From: Paenibacillus sp. BIHB 4019
Lineage (GTDB): Bacteria > Bacillota > Bacilli > Paenibacillales > Paenibacillaceae
Length of the DNA stretch: 64,000 nt
Assembly: GCF_002741035.1 (NCBI RefSeq)
Contig: NZ_CP016808.1
Location: 5,566,501 to 5,630,500, forward strand
Direction of reading: 5' to 3'
Shown here: positions 56,355-64,000 of the stretch, one piece after another
Layout of the letters: each line of letters starts with the position of its first letter
How positions within the stretch are numbered: position 1 is the first letter of the stretch
The notes under the pieces: generated by a model
Databases searched by the model: none
Told to the model about the DNA's origin: nothing
What the model saw: the letters and a program-made list of their open reading frames with translations, nothing else
Program-made: the position numbers and the translations under genes

Positions 56355-57254
56355 ATGGAGCAACGCGCAATGAAGAGGTTTAAAAAGTTTTATGTGGAAA
56401 TTACGAGCATCTGCAATCTGGCCTGTACCTTCTGTCCCCAGACACAGCGGGCGAAAGGCTTTATCCAGGTCGAGGATTTTGAAAAGCGGCTGGAGCAAAT
56501 TAAACCGTTTACGGACTATATTTATTTTCATCTCAAAGGCGAGCCGCTGCTGCATCCGAAAATTGACGAGCTGCTGGATCTGAGCCAAAAGCACGGCTTT
56601 AAAGTCAATTTGACGTCAAACGGGACGCTGCTTCATAAAGTGAAAGAGAAAATTTTGACAAAGCCGGCGCTGCGCCAAATGAATTTCTCTTTGCATAGCT
56701 TTGACGGGCACATTGGCTCGACGAATAAAGAAGGTTATGTTCGAAGCGTATTGGATTTTGCACGTGAGGCAGTTGAGCGGACCAATATGATCATTTCGCT
56801 GCGCCTTTGGAATTTGCATACCGACAATGCGACGAATGCGGAGCGCCAGCGCAATCGCGACGTTTTGGCGATGATTGAACAGCAATTTGGTCTGGATTAT
56901 TTCATTGAGGAGCGGGTTGCGCCCGGTAAAGGACTGAAAATTGCTGATCGTATTTACTTGAATCAGGATCATGAATTTGAATGGCCCGATTTGAAGGCGG
57001 AAGAGGATGACGGCAAAGGCTTCTGCTACGGGCTGCGCAATCAGGCAGGCATTTTGGTCGATGGAACGGTCGTTCCATGCTGCCTCGACGGCGAAGGCGT
57101 CATTGATTTAGGGAACATTAATGATAAACCGTTCTCGGACATTATTGAGGATGATCGGGCGATTAAGCTGGTCGAAGGTTTCTCCCGCAGGGAAGCGGTC
57201 GAGGAGCTATGCCGGAAATGCGGCTATCGCAAGCGCTTCGGAGCTGGGGCATAA
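56355..57254 (+). CDS. Radical SAM protein with SPASM-like C-terminus
   Basis: A 299-residue iron-sulphur enzyme. The cluster-binding motif is CNLACTFC (CxxxCxxC) near residue 20, with FHLKGEPLLHP (GGEP-like) and LTSNGTLL as further radical SAM features. The C-terminal part has more cysteines (VVPCCLDGEG, LCRKCGYRKRFG), suggesting an auxiliary cluster of the SPASM type. No precursor peptide gene is seen next to it, so its substrate is unknown. The start ATG could also be 56370, 15 nt later; both have weak GGAG sites. Confidence 0.9.
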   Translation: MEQRAMKRFKKFYVEITSICNLACTFCPQTQRAKGFIQVEDFEKRLEQIKPFTDYIYFHLKGEPLLHPKIDELLDLSQKHGFKVNLTSNGTLLHKVKEKILTKPALRQMNFSLHSFDGHIGSTNKEGYVRSVLDFAREAVERTNMIISLRLWNLHTDNATNAERQRNRDVLAMIEQQFGLDYFIEERVAPGKGLKIADRIYLNQDHEFEWPDLKAEEDDGKGFCYGLRNQAGILVDGTVVPCCLDGEGVIDLGNINDKPFSDIIEDDRAIKLVEGFSRREAVEELCRKCGYRKRFGAGA

Positions 57255-57347
57255 GATACGGGTCGAATGCAGCCCAATGCAATACGATGGAGCAAGATTG
57301 TGCTTGACACGTCGCATGCAAACGTAAGCGTCATAAACGTCAAACAG

Positions 57348-57386
57348 AAAAACCGGGATCCTTGATTGAAGGAGTCCGGTTTTTTC
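57348..57386 (+). terminator. Terminator after radical SAM gene
   Basis: AAAAACCGGGATCCTT pairs with AAGGAGTCCGGTTTTT (one or two mismatches) and ends in a T run. Confidence 0.85.
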
Positions 57387-57445
57387 GGCGTTCAGCCATA
57401 GACTCGGGGAGTATTAAACGAATAAGCAACGTGCTTATAAAATAC

Positions 57446-57805
57446 TTATAAGCAAAAATGAATATCCATGCATTGATGGATATATAGGCCGAAGCGTTTA
57501 AGCAAATCATCCGCAACCTGGCGCGGATTTTTGAGGTATCGCAGCTTGGCGATCATGATAAGATTTTCTCGTCCGGTTAAAATTTCGTCCACGGCGGCAA
57601 ATTGCCCAGTCAGACTGATCGCCTGCCGCACATGGTCGGGTTCTGTTGCAACATCGAATCCATTTACGTAGGCGGTTCCGCTATCTTTTTTGAGCAGCGT
57701 GGTGAGAATTTTGACAACGGTTGTTTTGCCCGCCCCGTTGGAGCCGAGCAGGGCGAAAATACTTCCCTTTTCCGCCTCGAAATCTACGCCCTTTAGAACA
57801 TGCAT
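57446..57805 (-). pseudogene. Truncated ABC transporter ATP-binding protein (DrrA type)
   Basis: Only the first 107 or so residues match: Walker A LLGSNGAGKTTVVK and Q-loop SLTGQFAAVDEILTGREN are present, but after LLKRFGL the frame runs into 12 unrelated residues and stops. The signature, Walker B and all the rest, normally 200 residues more, are missing, as is the usual permease gene. The breakpoint, near 57485, coincides with two hairpins: ATATCCAT/ATGGATAT at 57462-57483 and TGCTTATAA/TTATAAGCA at 57432-57454. The gene starts 13 nt after the pentapeptide gene with AGGAGG, so translation may still occur, but the product cannot be a working ATPase. Confidence 0.85.
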
Positions 57806-57817
57806 ATTTTCCCCTCC

Positions 57818-58684
57818 TTATATAACCGTAACTTTAGACAAATCGGCATCCATGCCTTTAAGGGCAGCATAGGTCAGCTTATCCATCATCGCGCCTTCAA
57901 AGCAGATGGTTCTAATCGCACGGTAATATTTCTTGGACAAAGAAAAGCCAGAAAGGAACGAAACATTTTTGAGTATCGCGCCTTTAAAAGAAACCTCATT
58001 CAGCGCCGACTTGTCAAACTTGACGCCTATGAAGGTCTGCTCATCAAATCGTACCCCTCGCAGATCCGAATATTTGAAGTCCACTCCGTTAAAGGTACAT
58101 CTATCAAAGATTGTTTTTCTAAGGTCGGTCATCGTTAACTGGACGTCAGTAAGCTTTACATCTATAAATTTTGCTCCGTCCAGACCCGACTTGCTGATGT
58201 TGGTGCGTACAAGGATGGACTTGTGGAAGCTTGAATCCTTAAGGTCAATGGCAGAGAGGTTGCAGTCAGTGAGATTGGCATGGTCAAAAATAGCTTCGCC
58301 CACATCGCTGCTTGCAAATGTGCTGCCCGTCAAGTCAGCACCCGTAAAGTCGGAGCCACGTAACGCACTTGCGGCGAATTTTCCTTTATGCGCGATAACG
58401 CCCGCAAGGTCGCTCTTGGGCAAATAACTCGCACTAAAGTTCGTCACCACTTGCCGTTCCAGCGAGCGGGAGAGGTTAGCGACCTCCAGTATAGTTTGTT
58501 CGATGTCGCCGATGCTCTCAATGGTCATATGAAACGCCGTTGCATCATCTTTGCCCTCGGTTTTGAGTTCAGCATATCGCTCCTGCAAATCGGAGTGCAG
58601 GTCAGCCTTTAATTCGCTGACGCTTTTTACCCCATCGTATGGCGTAAATACACCGTTCAAATAGTTCGTCAATTTCTGATTCAT
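57818..58684 (-). CDS. Pentapeptide-repeat protein with permease-prefix-like N-terminus
   Basis: A 288-residue protein. Residues 1-75 (NQKLTNYLNGVFTPYDGVKS, LKADLHSDLQERYAELKTEG) resemble the permease-prefix domain found before ABC permeases. Residues 95-270 are a pentapeptide (A(D/N)Lxx) array: GADLTGSTF, FDHANLTDCNLSAIDL, YSDLRGVRF, forming a right-handed beta-helix. It stands between a PadR regulator and the truncated ABC ATPase, so it was probably an accessory part of that exporter. The start ATG follows AAAGGAG. Confidence 0.88.
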   Translation of the reverse strand: MNQKLTNYLNGVFTPYDGVKSVSELKADLHSDLQERYAELKTEGKDDATAFHMTIESIGDIEQTILEVANLSRSLERQVVTNFSASYLPKSDLAGVIAHKGKFAASALRGSDFTGADLTGSTFASSDVGEAIFDHANLTDCNLSAIDLKDSSFHKSILVRTNISKSGLDGAKFIDVKLTDVQLTMTDLRKTIFDRCTFNGVDFKYSDLRGVRFDEQTFIGVKFDKSALNEVSFKGAILKNVSFLSGFSLSKKYYRAIRTICFEGAMMDKLTYAALKGMDADLSKVTVI

Positions 58685-58699
58685 CTCATCAAATCTCCT

Positions 58700-59029
58700 T
58701 TATAATAAATTTTCTAGCACGCGCTTCGAATACTCCCAATTGCTTATGTTGCGGGCGTAAGTATCCTTGCCCTTGTCGGTAATCCGAAAATACTTGCGCC
58801 GTCCTCCCTGAGATTCATCGCCCCAATACCACTCGATATCTCCGTCGGTTTCAAGCCGCCGTACACTGGAGTACATCGTGGCTTCCTTCAATTCATACTC
58901 GCCGCCCGAGCGCTCTGCGATCAGTTTGACAATTTCGTACCCATAGCGGTCAGCTTCGGTTAGGAGCCGTAAAATCATCGTATCGGTATGTCCGCGCAGC
59001 AGGTCGGATGTTATTTTGCTCTCGCTCAT
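58700..59029 (-). CDS. PadR-family transcriptional regulator
   Basis: A 109-residue winged-helix protein: MILRLLTEADRYGYEIVKLI, LKEATMYSSVRRLETDGDIE, and RRKYFRITDKGK are the PadR signature. The ATG follows GGAGGTGATTAC, a near-perfect ribosome binding site, and a consensus promoter lies upstream. As is common, it would repress its own operon, here the pentapeptide gene and the remains of an ABC exporter. Inducer unknown. Confidence 0.93.
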   Translation of the reverse strand: MSESKITSDLLRGHTDTMILRLLTEADRYGYEIVKLIAERSGGEYELKEATMYSSVRRLETDGDIEWYWGDESQGGRRKYFRITDKGKDTYARNISNWEYSKRVLENLL

Positions 59030-59049
59030 GTAATCACCTCCGCATTTTT

Positions 59050-59078
59050 ATAATACGGCACATTACTATGACTGTCAA
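59050..59078 (-). promoter_or_regulatory. Consensus promoter of padR operon
   Basis: On the - strand TTGACA (59073-59078) and TATTAT (59050-59055) have a 17-bp spacer. An imperfect palindrome GTGTTTCA-AG-TGAAATAC at 59083-59100 sits directly upstream of the -35 and could be the PadR operator. Confidence 0.85.
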
Positions 59079-59260
59079 GGTAGTGTTTCAAGTGAAATAC
59101 TTTGTTTAAAAAAATCGATGAGGGAGTAAATCGTGAAGCGGCTTTTGTGGATAATGAACAAAAATATACCGATGCCTGCACCGACTAATACATCGGTGTA
59201 GACATCGGTATGAAAGGACGTAGAAACATATAGAAGTTTGCGCAATATGGGAAAATAGCA
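59075..59260 (-). pseudogene. Remnant of PAP2-type phosphatase (C-terminus only)
   Basis: Between the CLC and padR genes the - strand can be read without a start codon as LLYVSTSFHTDVYTDVLVGA then GIGIFLFIIHKSRF, ending at TGA 59075-59077. This resembles the last motif of PAP2/undecaprenyl-diphosphate phosphatases (HYPTDVLxGAxxG), but the nucleophilic His position is Asp and everything upstream is absent. A nested hairpin (59166-59211) comes from the repeated ACCGATG codons. A decayed gene is the best reading; chance similarity is possible. Confidence 0.4.
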
Positions 59261-59261
59261 G

Positions 59262-60488
59262 TCATGAGGAGAATTTTAAAAATGAAAACCGAAGCTTAAG
59301 CTTATGCGTGCGACGAGACCAATATATGCCCGTATGCCCGGAGAAAAGGTAGCTGATGATGCAGCCCAGCAGCAAATAAGGAAAGGCCTCGATGCCAAAT
59401 AGCTCCATGCCCATTATAGCGGCGGCGAGCGGGGTATTGGCGGAACTGCCAAATACAGCAACGAAGCCAATACCCGCAAGCAGGGGCACAGATACAGACA
59501 GCAGGCCGCCAAGCGCACTGCCTAGTGCAGAACCGATGACGAACAGCGGCGTTACTTCGCCGCCCTGAAATCCGGCGCCAAGCGTAACGGCGGTGAACAG
59601 GATTTTCAATAGAAAAGCGAATGGTGATAATGCTTCTTGAAAGGCTTGTTCCATTAGTGGGAGCCCAAGGCCAACATAATCTCGCGTCCCTACGACGTAA
59701 ACGAGCAAAATGATAAGCAGACCGCCGATGAAGCTTTTGAAAGCCGGATTCGGGATATACTGGCTGAATACCGCTTTGAGCTTATGGGTAAGTACGACGA
59801 ATAACCGTGCCGTCAAACCGAACAATACCGAAGCAAGCACAATAGCTAGCAGCAGCTTTATATTGAAGCCAGGCAGGCTGCCGATGGCATAATGGCTATG
59901 ATGCGTGCCTAACCCAAGGGCGACGGCGTGTCCAGTAAAGCCGGCCGCCAAAGCGGGCAGCAGCAGCCAGTAGGGGACGAGGCCTATTGCGAGCAGCTCT
60001 AAGCTGAATATGGCGCCAGCAAGCGGGGTGCCGAAGACGGAACCGAAGCCGCCGCTTATCCCGCAGATAAGCAGCATCTTTCGCTCTAGCCCACCGAGCC
60101 GACAAAGGCGTCCGATATAGCTAGCCATACTGCCGCCCATTTGCACGGCTGTCCCTTCGCGTCCGGCTGAACCACCGAATAGATGGGTGACCATCGTACC
60201 GAAAAGAACGAGCGGTGCCATGCGCAGCGGCACTCCGCCATCTTCTGCATGCAGCTGCTCCAGCACAAGGTTATTCCCTTTGCCAGCATCTCCGCCAAGC
60301 TTCATATACAGATAGCTGACCAAAGCTCCACCTAATGGAAGAAGCCAGAGCAGCCATGGATGCGCCAGCCGCTGATTCGTTGCTGTATCCAAAAGCGCCA
60401 GCAGCAGCGCAGAAGCAGCTCCTGTGAGTATCCCAGTGGAGCCAGCAATGCCTAGCCAAATAAGGAAAATGCGTATTTGCTGCTTCAT
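59262..60488 (-). CDS. CLC-family antiporter, probably fluoride type (CLC-F)
   Basis: A 408-residue CLC channel/antiporter. The gating glutamate is in SAGREGTAVQMGGS, where chloride-type CLCs have GREGP. The selectivity segment that reads GSGIP in chloride CLCs is KGNNLVLEQLH here. GREGT together with loss of GSGIP is the pattern of CLC-F proteins, which export fluoride in exchange for protons. Helix motif GGEVTPLFVIGSALG is normal for CLCs. The start ATG has only a weak site (AGGGG). It is divergent from the PhzF gene across two perfect palindromes. No fluoride riboswitch could be recognised upstream. Confidence 0.85.
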   Translation of the reverse strand: MKQQIRIFLIWLGIAGSTGILTGAASALLLALLDTATNQRLAHPWLLWLLPLGGALVSYLYMKLGGDAGKGNNLVLEQLHAEDGGVPLRMAPLVLFGTMVTHLFGGSAGREGTAVQMGGSMASYIGRLCRLGGLERKMLLICGISGGFGSVFGTPLAGAIFSLELLAIGLVPYWLLLPALAAGFTGHAVALGLGTHHSHYAIGSLPGFNIKLLLAIVLASVLFGLTARLFVVLTHKLKAVFSQYIPNPAFKSFIGGLLIILLVYVVGTRDYVGLGLPLMEQAFQEALSPFAFLLKILFTAVTLGAGFQGGEVTPLFVIGSALGSALGGLLSVSVPLLAGIGFVAVFGSSANTPLAAAIMGMELFGIEAFPYLLLGCIISYLFSGHTGIYWSRRTHKLKLRFSFLKFSS

Positions 60489-60557
60489 GAATTATAATAC
60501 CCCTGACATAATAAGTTGATATTTAAGTCTATATCCCTTTATCGGATGAGTCAATGA

Positions 60558-60606
60558 ATGGCGAACTTCGCCATACCATCAAATAATTGTACGTCATACA
60601 ATTATT
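60558..60606. promoter_or_regulatory. Two perfect palindromes in divergent promoter region
   Basis: ATGGCGAA-C-TTCGCCAT (60558-60574, 8-bp arms) and a 10-bp-arm repeat AATAATTGTA / TACAATTATT with a 5-nt centre (60582-60606) lie between the CLC and PhzF genes. The second is 3 bp from the -35 of the PhzF promoter. They look like operators for one or two dimeric regulators serving both genes. Confidence 0.6.
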
Positions 60607-60609
60607 CAT

Positions 60610-60639
60610 TTGAAGCCATACAAGAGCTCTTGATACAAT
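60610..60639 (+). promoter_or_regulatory. Promoter of PhzF gene
   Basis: TTGAAG (60610-60615) and TACAAT (60634-60639) with an 18-bp spacer; the ribosome binding site GGAAGG follows about 25 nt later. Confidence 0.6.
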
Positions 60640-60678
60640 GCTCATATATAGAGCATAAATGAAGGAAGGTTGATGAAT

Positions 60679-61461
60679 ATGAAATATTATGTCATTGATG
60701 CGTTTGCCAATCACCTTTTTGAAGGGAATCCAGCTGGTGTATGCATTATGGATGCGTGGCTGCCGGATGAGCTCATGCAGAAGATTGCTACCGAGAACAA
60801 TTTGTCCGAAACGGCGTTTGCGGTAAAGATTGCGGATGATGGTTACCATTTAAGGTGGTTCACACCGGGCGGGGAAATTGATTTGTGTGGCCATGCAACG
60901 CTGGCAGCAGCTTATGTGCTTGCGAACTTTTATGATACAGCTCTTATGCGTATTCGTTTCACAACCCTCAGCGGCGACTTAATCGTTGTAAGGGACGGAG
61001 AGCTGTACGAGCTGGATTTCCCGAACAAAATGCCCAAGCCCCATGCGCTCACACAGCAGATGGTTGAAGCACTCGGAGTGGTGCCTGTTGAAACATATCT
61101 TGATCGCGATTTAATGTTTGTGCTGGAATCGGAGTCTGATGTCAGAAGCCTGAACCCGGATTTCACTAAACTCGCCGCGCTGCCAGAAGGACTCGGTGTG
61201 TTGGTTACTGCTAAAAGTGAGCAGTATGATTTCGTATCCCGGTGCTTTTTTCCAAAATTAAAAGTGGAAGAAGATCCTGTATGTGGATCAGCCCATTGCA
61301 ATTTTATCCCTTATTGGGCTGAGCGTCTGAGCAAGCAGGAAATGACAGCAAGACAGGTTTCTAAAAGGGGAGGCACCTTGTACTGCAAGCTTGCTGGTGA
61401 TCGCGTGAAGATAAGCGGCCGAGCTGTATTGTATTCGATTGCTGACCTCTTTGTCGATTAA
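60679..61461 (+). CDS. PhzF-family isomerase/epimerase-like protein
   Basis: A 260-residue protein of the PhzF/diaminopimelate-epimerase fold. Signatures are KYYVIDAFANHLFEGNPAGV, the catalytic Glu in NNLSETAF, GHATLAAAYVL and EEDPVCGSAHC. It lacks phenazine-biosynthesis neighbours, so it is one of the many PhzF-like isomerases of unknown substrate. ATG 60679 is preferred because GGAAGG at 60664-60669 is 9 nt upstream; ATG 60673 and TTG 60670 are too close. Confidence 0.9.
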   Translation: MKYYVIDAFANHLFEGNPAGVCIMDAWLPDELMQKIATENNLSETAFAVKIADDGYHLRWFTPGGEIDLCGHATLAAAYVLANFYDTALMRIRFTTLSGDLIVVRDGELYELDFPNKMPKPHALTQQMVEALGVVPVETYLDRDLMFVLESESDVRSLNPDFTKLAALPEGLGVLVTAKSEQYDFVSRCFFPKLKVEEDPVCGSAHCNFIPYWAERLSKQEMTARQVSKRGGTLYCKLAGDRVKISGRAVLYSIADLFVD

Positions 61462-61586
61462 GATGATGAATAGGGTGAAACGGGCATAGCTGGAGTTTAT
61501 AAAAAATATTACTATTCAGTTGTAGCCGTCAATGGCTATACTTATGGCTATAAACAGAAATGGATAGGAAGAGGAGACTGACATTG

Positions 61587-62666
61587 ATGAGCCCATTGCA
61601 AATACAATTGAACCGGGAATACATACTGGAATTTTTGAATCGCTTGCTTCAAACGCCAAGCCCTAGCGGCTACTGCATGGCGATTATGAGGCTGCTGGAG
61701 GAGGAAGCTCGCAAGCATGGCTTTGAGCTGGAGCTGACGCCGAAAGGCAATGGAATCATTACGATTCCCGGAACTGGAAATTGTACAGCGGGCACGCTTG
61801 CGTTAACCGCCCATGTGGATACGCTTGGCGCGATGGTGCGAGCGATTAAGCCAAGCGGCATGCTGCGCTTTACGCCCATTGGCGGTTATGCCATGCATAC
61901 AGTGGAAGGCGAATATTGCCTCGTCCATACGCGCGATGGCCGCCAGTATGAAGGAACCGTGCTGTCGACGAAAACGTCTGTCCATGTGTATCCAGAGGCA
62001 CGGGACTGGAAGCGCAGCGAGGAAAACATGGAAATACGCCTGGATGCGGATACGACGTCTAAAGAAGAGACGAAACGGCTTGGCATCGAGGTCGGCGATA
62101 TTATTTCATGGGACCCGCGCACAAAAATAATGGACAATGGATGGGTGAAATCACGCCACTTGGATGATAAAGCTAGTGTCGCTGCCTTGTTTGGGCTGTT
62201 GGAGTGGTTTGGACGCGAAGGGAAGCGTCCGGAGCGCACGCTTAAGCTGATTTTTTCCACGTATGAAGAGGTAGGACATGGCAACGCCTATATGCCGCCG
62301 GATGTGACAGAGCTGATCGCGATTGATATGGGCGCTTTAGGCGATGATTTATCCGCAAGCGAGCGGGATGTATCCATTTGTGCCAAAGATTCCTCTGGCC
62401 CGTATGATTATGAGATGACATCAAAGCTCATTGAGCTGGCAAAGGCTTCAGGCATTTCCTATGCGGTAGATATTTATCCGCAATATGGCTCGGACGCATC
62501 GGCTGCGCTGAGAGGAGGCAGCAATATTCGGGCCGCGCTAATTGGGCCTGGTGTGCATGCTTCGCATGCCATGGAACGGACGCATGCAGATGCGATTATT
62601 AACACGGCAGCATTGTTATTATCCTACATAAGCGAGGGATATTCATGGACAACGAAATCAAGCTAA
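61587..62666 (+). CDS. M42-family metallopeptidase (glutamyl/leucyl aminopeptidase type)
   Basis: A 359-residue cytoplasmic zinc or cobalt aminopeptidase. Metal ligands and catalytic residues can be placed: H and D in LTAHVDTLG, D in SRHLDDKAS, catalytic EE in YEEVGHG, D in AIDMGAL and the last His in SHAMERTH. The ATG at 61587 follows AGGAGA; upstream in-frame starts at 61560 and 61584 are less well placed. The next gene overlaps its end by 22 nt, so the two are co-transcribed. Confidence 0.92.
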   Translation: MSPLQIQLNREYILEFLNRLLQTPSPSGYCMAIMRLLEEEARKHGFELELTPKGNGIITIPGTGNCTAGTLALTAHVDTLGAMVRAIKPSGMLRFTPIGGYAMHTVEGEYCLVHTRDGRQYEGTVLSTKTSVHVYPEARDWKRSEENMEIRLDADTTSKEETKRLGIEVGDIISWDPRTKIMDNGWVKSRHLDDKASVAALFGLLEWFGREGKRPERTLKLIFSTYEEVGHGNAYMPPDVTELIAIDMGALGDDLSASERDVSICAKDSSGPYDYEMTSKLIELAKASGISYAVDIYPQYGSDASAALRGGSNIRAALIGPGVHASHAMERTHADAIINTAALLLSYISEGYSWTTKSS

Positions 62667-63601
62667 AGCTGGACACGCAGCAGTTGGGGCAGATTGCCCA
62701 GCATCATTTCGGCAGGGAGCTTGCGCATTCGCGCGAGCTTACCGATGGCTGGGCCAATACGGCTTATCAACTGACGCTTGAGGACGGCTTCCAGTCGGTT
62801 ATAAAGGTAGCTCCTACGGCGGTGGGGGCGCTTATGCGCTATGAGCAAGAGATGATGAAAACCGAGGTGGAGGTTATGAGGCTCGTGTCTCAGGATCGCC
62901 GCATTCCAGTTCCTGAAGTGTACGCTTATGATCAATCACGGTCACTTGTACCGACTGATTATTTCATTATGCAGTGGCTGGAAGGAGAGCCCTATAACAA
63001 AGTGAAGGAAAGCTTTACCCAGGAACAGCGGGAGCAAATTGAGCTTCAGTTGGGCGAGTACAATGCCTATATTAACAAAATCAGCGGGGAAAAGTTCGGT
63101 TATTATCCGCTTAACGAGGCATTTGCAAGCTGGACGGAGGCTTTTTGGGCGATGCTGCAAGGCGTGCTTGATGACGCAACGGATGCGGGCGTTACGCTTC
63201 CGGCAGAGCGCGTTGTCATTGAACAGGAGGTAAAGGAGCGCTTGCCTTATCTGGACGCGGTGACTAAACCAAAGCTGCTGCACTGGGATTTGTGGGATGG
63301 CAATATTTTTATTAAGGATAAGCAAATTTGCGGCATTATTGACTTCGAACGGGCGATGTGGGGCGATCCGCTGATGGAGCATTATTTTAGCCATTTTAAC
63401 TTGTCGGAGACGTTTTTGCAGGGCTACGGTCGTGGAGCGCTGACGGCTGAGGAGCAAATAAGACGCAGTTTATATGATTTATATTTGGATCTCATTTTAC
63501 TAATTGAATGCGCTTTCCGAAAATATAGCGACCAAACGCATCTGGAATGGGCAGAAAGCAATGCAGCTGAAGGCTGGGAGCGGTTTATGAAGCTCCAATA
63601 G
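62645..63601 (+). CDS. Aminoglycoside phosphotransferase-family kinase
   Basis: A 318-residue small-molecule kinase of the APH/choline-kinase fold. The catalytic loop HWDLWDGNIF (H-x-D-x4-N) and the metal-binding D in GIIDFERAMWGDP are present. The N-terminal lobe has the Lys of VIKVAPTAVGAL. It might phosphorylate a sugar, amino-alcohol or antibiotic; there is nothing specific to resistance in the context. It begins inside the M42 peptidase gene (22-nt overlap) with GAGGGA upstream. Confidence 0.88.
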   Translation: MDNEIKLKLDTQQLGQIAQHHFGRELAHSRELTDGWANTAYQLTLEDGFQSVIKVAPTAVGALMRYEQEMMKTEVEVMRLVSQDRRIPVPEVYAYDQSRSLVPTDYFIMQWLEGEPYNKVKESFTQEQREQIELQLGEYNAYINKISGEKFGYYPLNEAFASWTEAFWAMLQGVLDDATDAGVTLPAERVVIEQEVKERLPYLDAVTKPKLLHWDLWDGNIFIKDKQICGIIDFERAMWGDPLMEHYFSHFNLSETFLQGYGRGALTAEEQIRRSLYDLYLDLILLIECAFRKYSDQTHLEWAESNAAEGWERFMKLQ

Positions 63602-63626
63602 CTGAAATAGCTGAAAGAATAAGAAG

Positions 63627-63694
63627 AAGAGCCGGGCAAGGGAATGAAAAGCTTGTAAAAAGCTTGCTTTTCGTTCACTTGGCCCGGCTCTTTT
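63627..63694. terminator. Bidirectional terminator
   Basis: AAGAGCCGGGC (63627-63637) pairs with GCCCGGCTCTT (63682-63692), and the inner arms (GAATGAAAAGC with GCTTTTCGTTC) pair as well, leaving a short loop. It lies between the convergent phosphotransferase and SASP genes. Confidence 0.9.
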
Positions 63695-63700
63695 GTGCAA

Positions 63701-63907
63701 TCAGCGTCCGGAGAGCTGCTGCTCCGCAATTTGAATAAGACGGCGGGTAATGGATCCTCCGATGGAGCCCATGTCACGCGTGGTCATATGTCCATAATAA
63801 CCATCCTGCGGCAATTGAATGCCAAGCTCCTGCGCAACCTCAAACTTCATTTGCTCTAGCGCTGCACGCGCCTGTGGTACAACCAGCTGATTCGAACCTC
63901 TAGGCAT
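63701..63907 (-). CDS. Alpha/beta-type small acid-soluble spore protein
   Basis: A 68-residue DNA-binding protein that coats spore DNA. It reads NQLVVPQARAALEQMKFEVA then ELGIQLPQ, GYYGHMTTRDMGSIGGSITR, with the GPR protease site region (KFEVAQELG) and the GSIGGSITRRL helix of the family. The ATG follows GAGGAGGTCACCCTT. Expected to be made in the forespore under sigma-G; no convincing promoter could be fixed in the short upstream stretch, which runs into a repeat at the window edge. Confidence 0.95.
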   Translation of the reverse strand: MPRGSNQLVVPQARAALEQMKFEVAQELGIQLPQDGYYGHMTTRDMGSIGGSITRRLIQIAEQQLSGR

Positions 63908-63972
63908 AAGGGTGACCTCCTCAAGTAATGAGCGGCAGCAATTTTATAAGAAACCAAGCTCTCCTTGGACAA

Positions 63973-64000
63973 GGTGAAACGGCTGTGGCCGTCCTCTGGC
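63973..64000 (-). repeat. Dispersed palindromic repeat, partial copy at window edge
   Basis: AAGGTGAAACGGCTGTGGCC is the reverse complement of the conserved end of copies at 30220 and 42314/42412 with a few changes. The rest lies beyond the window. Confidence 0.6.

Noticed and set aside
60489..60610. Fluoride (crcB) riboswitch upstream of the CLC gene
   Set aside because: The GGCGAA/TTCGCC hairpin lacks the GATGG loop and the downstream CTGATGATnCCTAC core of the class.
61525..61560. Short direct repeat ATGGCTATA before the M42 peptidase gene
   Set aside because: Two 9-bp copies only, in an AT-rich leader; no link to a known regulator and possibly chance.

Overview
The window is a stretch of chromosome from a spore-forming, plant- or soil-associated Gram-positive, most likely Paenibacillus or a close relative. 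The evidence is two spore-germination receptor operons, an alpha/beta-type small acid-soluble spore protein, strong AGGAGG ribosome binding sites with frequent GTG/TTG starts, YesM/YesN-type two-component pairs and a CUT1 sugar importer without its own ATPase. About 46 protein genes are supported, nearly all on the + strand. The only long - strand block is 57.4-60.5 kb. No rRNA, tRNA, CRISPR array or intact insertion sequence is visible.

1-18.1 kb is a carbohydrate-utilisation locus. It holds an alpha-L-rhamnosidase (cut by the window start), a YesM-like sensor kinase, a CRE-preceded sugar-binding lipoprotein with two permeases, a YesN-like AraC response regulator, a putative six-hairpin glycosidase, and a tightly packed block: Asp/Glu-racemase-like protein, RuBisCO-like protein, DUF1537 acid-sugar kinase and GH2 beta-galactosidase. 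The RuBisCO-like protein with a DUF1537 kinase recalls the D-apionate (apiose) catabolic pathways. Together with rhamnosidase and galactosidase this suggests breakdown of a branched, apiose-containing plant glycan such as a pectin side chain. The substrate assignment is inference.

18.2-27.5 kb holds a DrrAB-type ABC exporter followed by an OmpR-family regulator/kinase pair, with an HssR-box-like direct repeat in front of the exporter. A PQQ-type beta-propeller protein with a structured leader, a repeat-rich 500-bp gap and a second YesN/YesM pair follow. 27.6-34.7 kb is mixed metabolism: VOC protein, HAD phosphatase, acetyltransferase, a small Cys-rich protein on the - strand, fabI, rpiA, and two Fur-box-controlled siderophore genes (binding lipoprotein and Btr-like activator).

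34.8-46.4 kb contains the two germination operons (order B-A-C and then small ORF-A-B-C). Between them lie a YdjO-like zinc protein, a DinG-like helicase, a Bcr/CflA exporter and an imperfect palindromic repeat that recurs elsewhere in the window. 46.5-56.3 kb contains a tyrosine recombinase, tandem DoxX paralogues, an Fnr-like regulator with C-terminal cysteines and a perfect Fnr box at -41.5 of the second doxX promoter, an SDR, a WYL regulator with a probable CTG start, a ferritin-like protein, a DedA protein and a large WG-repeat protein.

56.3-64 kb has a radical SAM protein, a decaying - strand operon (PadR, pentapeptide-repeat protein, truncated ABC ATPase), a PAP2 remnant, a probable CLC-F fluoride antiporter divergent from a PhzF gene across two perfect palindromes, an M42 peptidase/phosphotransferase pair and a spore SASP gene. 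The most unusual items are the racemase-like/RuBisCO-like/DUF1537 block, the HssR-like box, the Fnr-doxX circuit, the dispersed palindromic repeat family and the small genes at 29938-30117 and 42502-42621.
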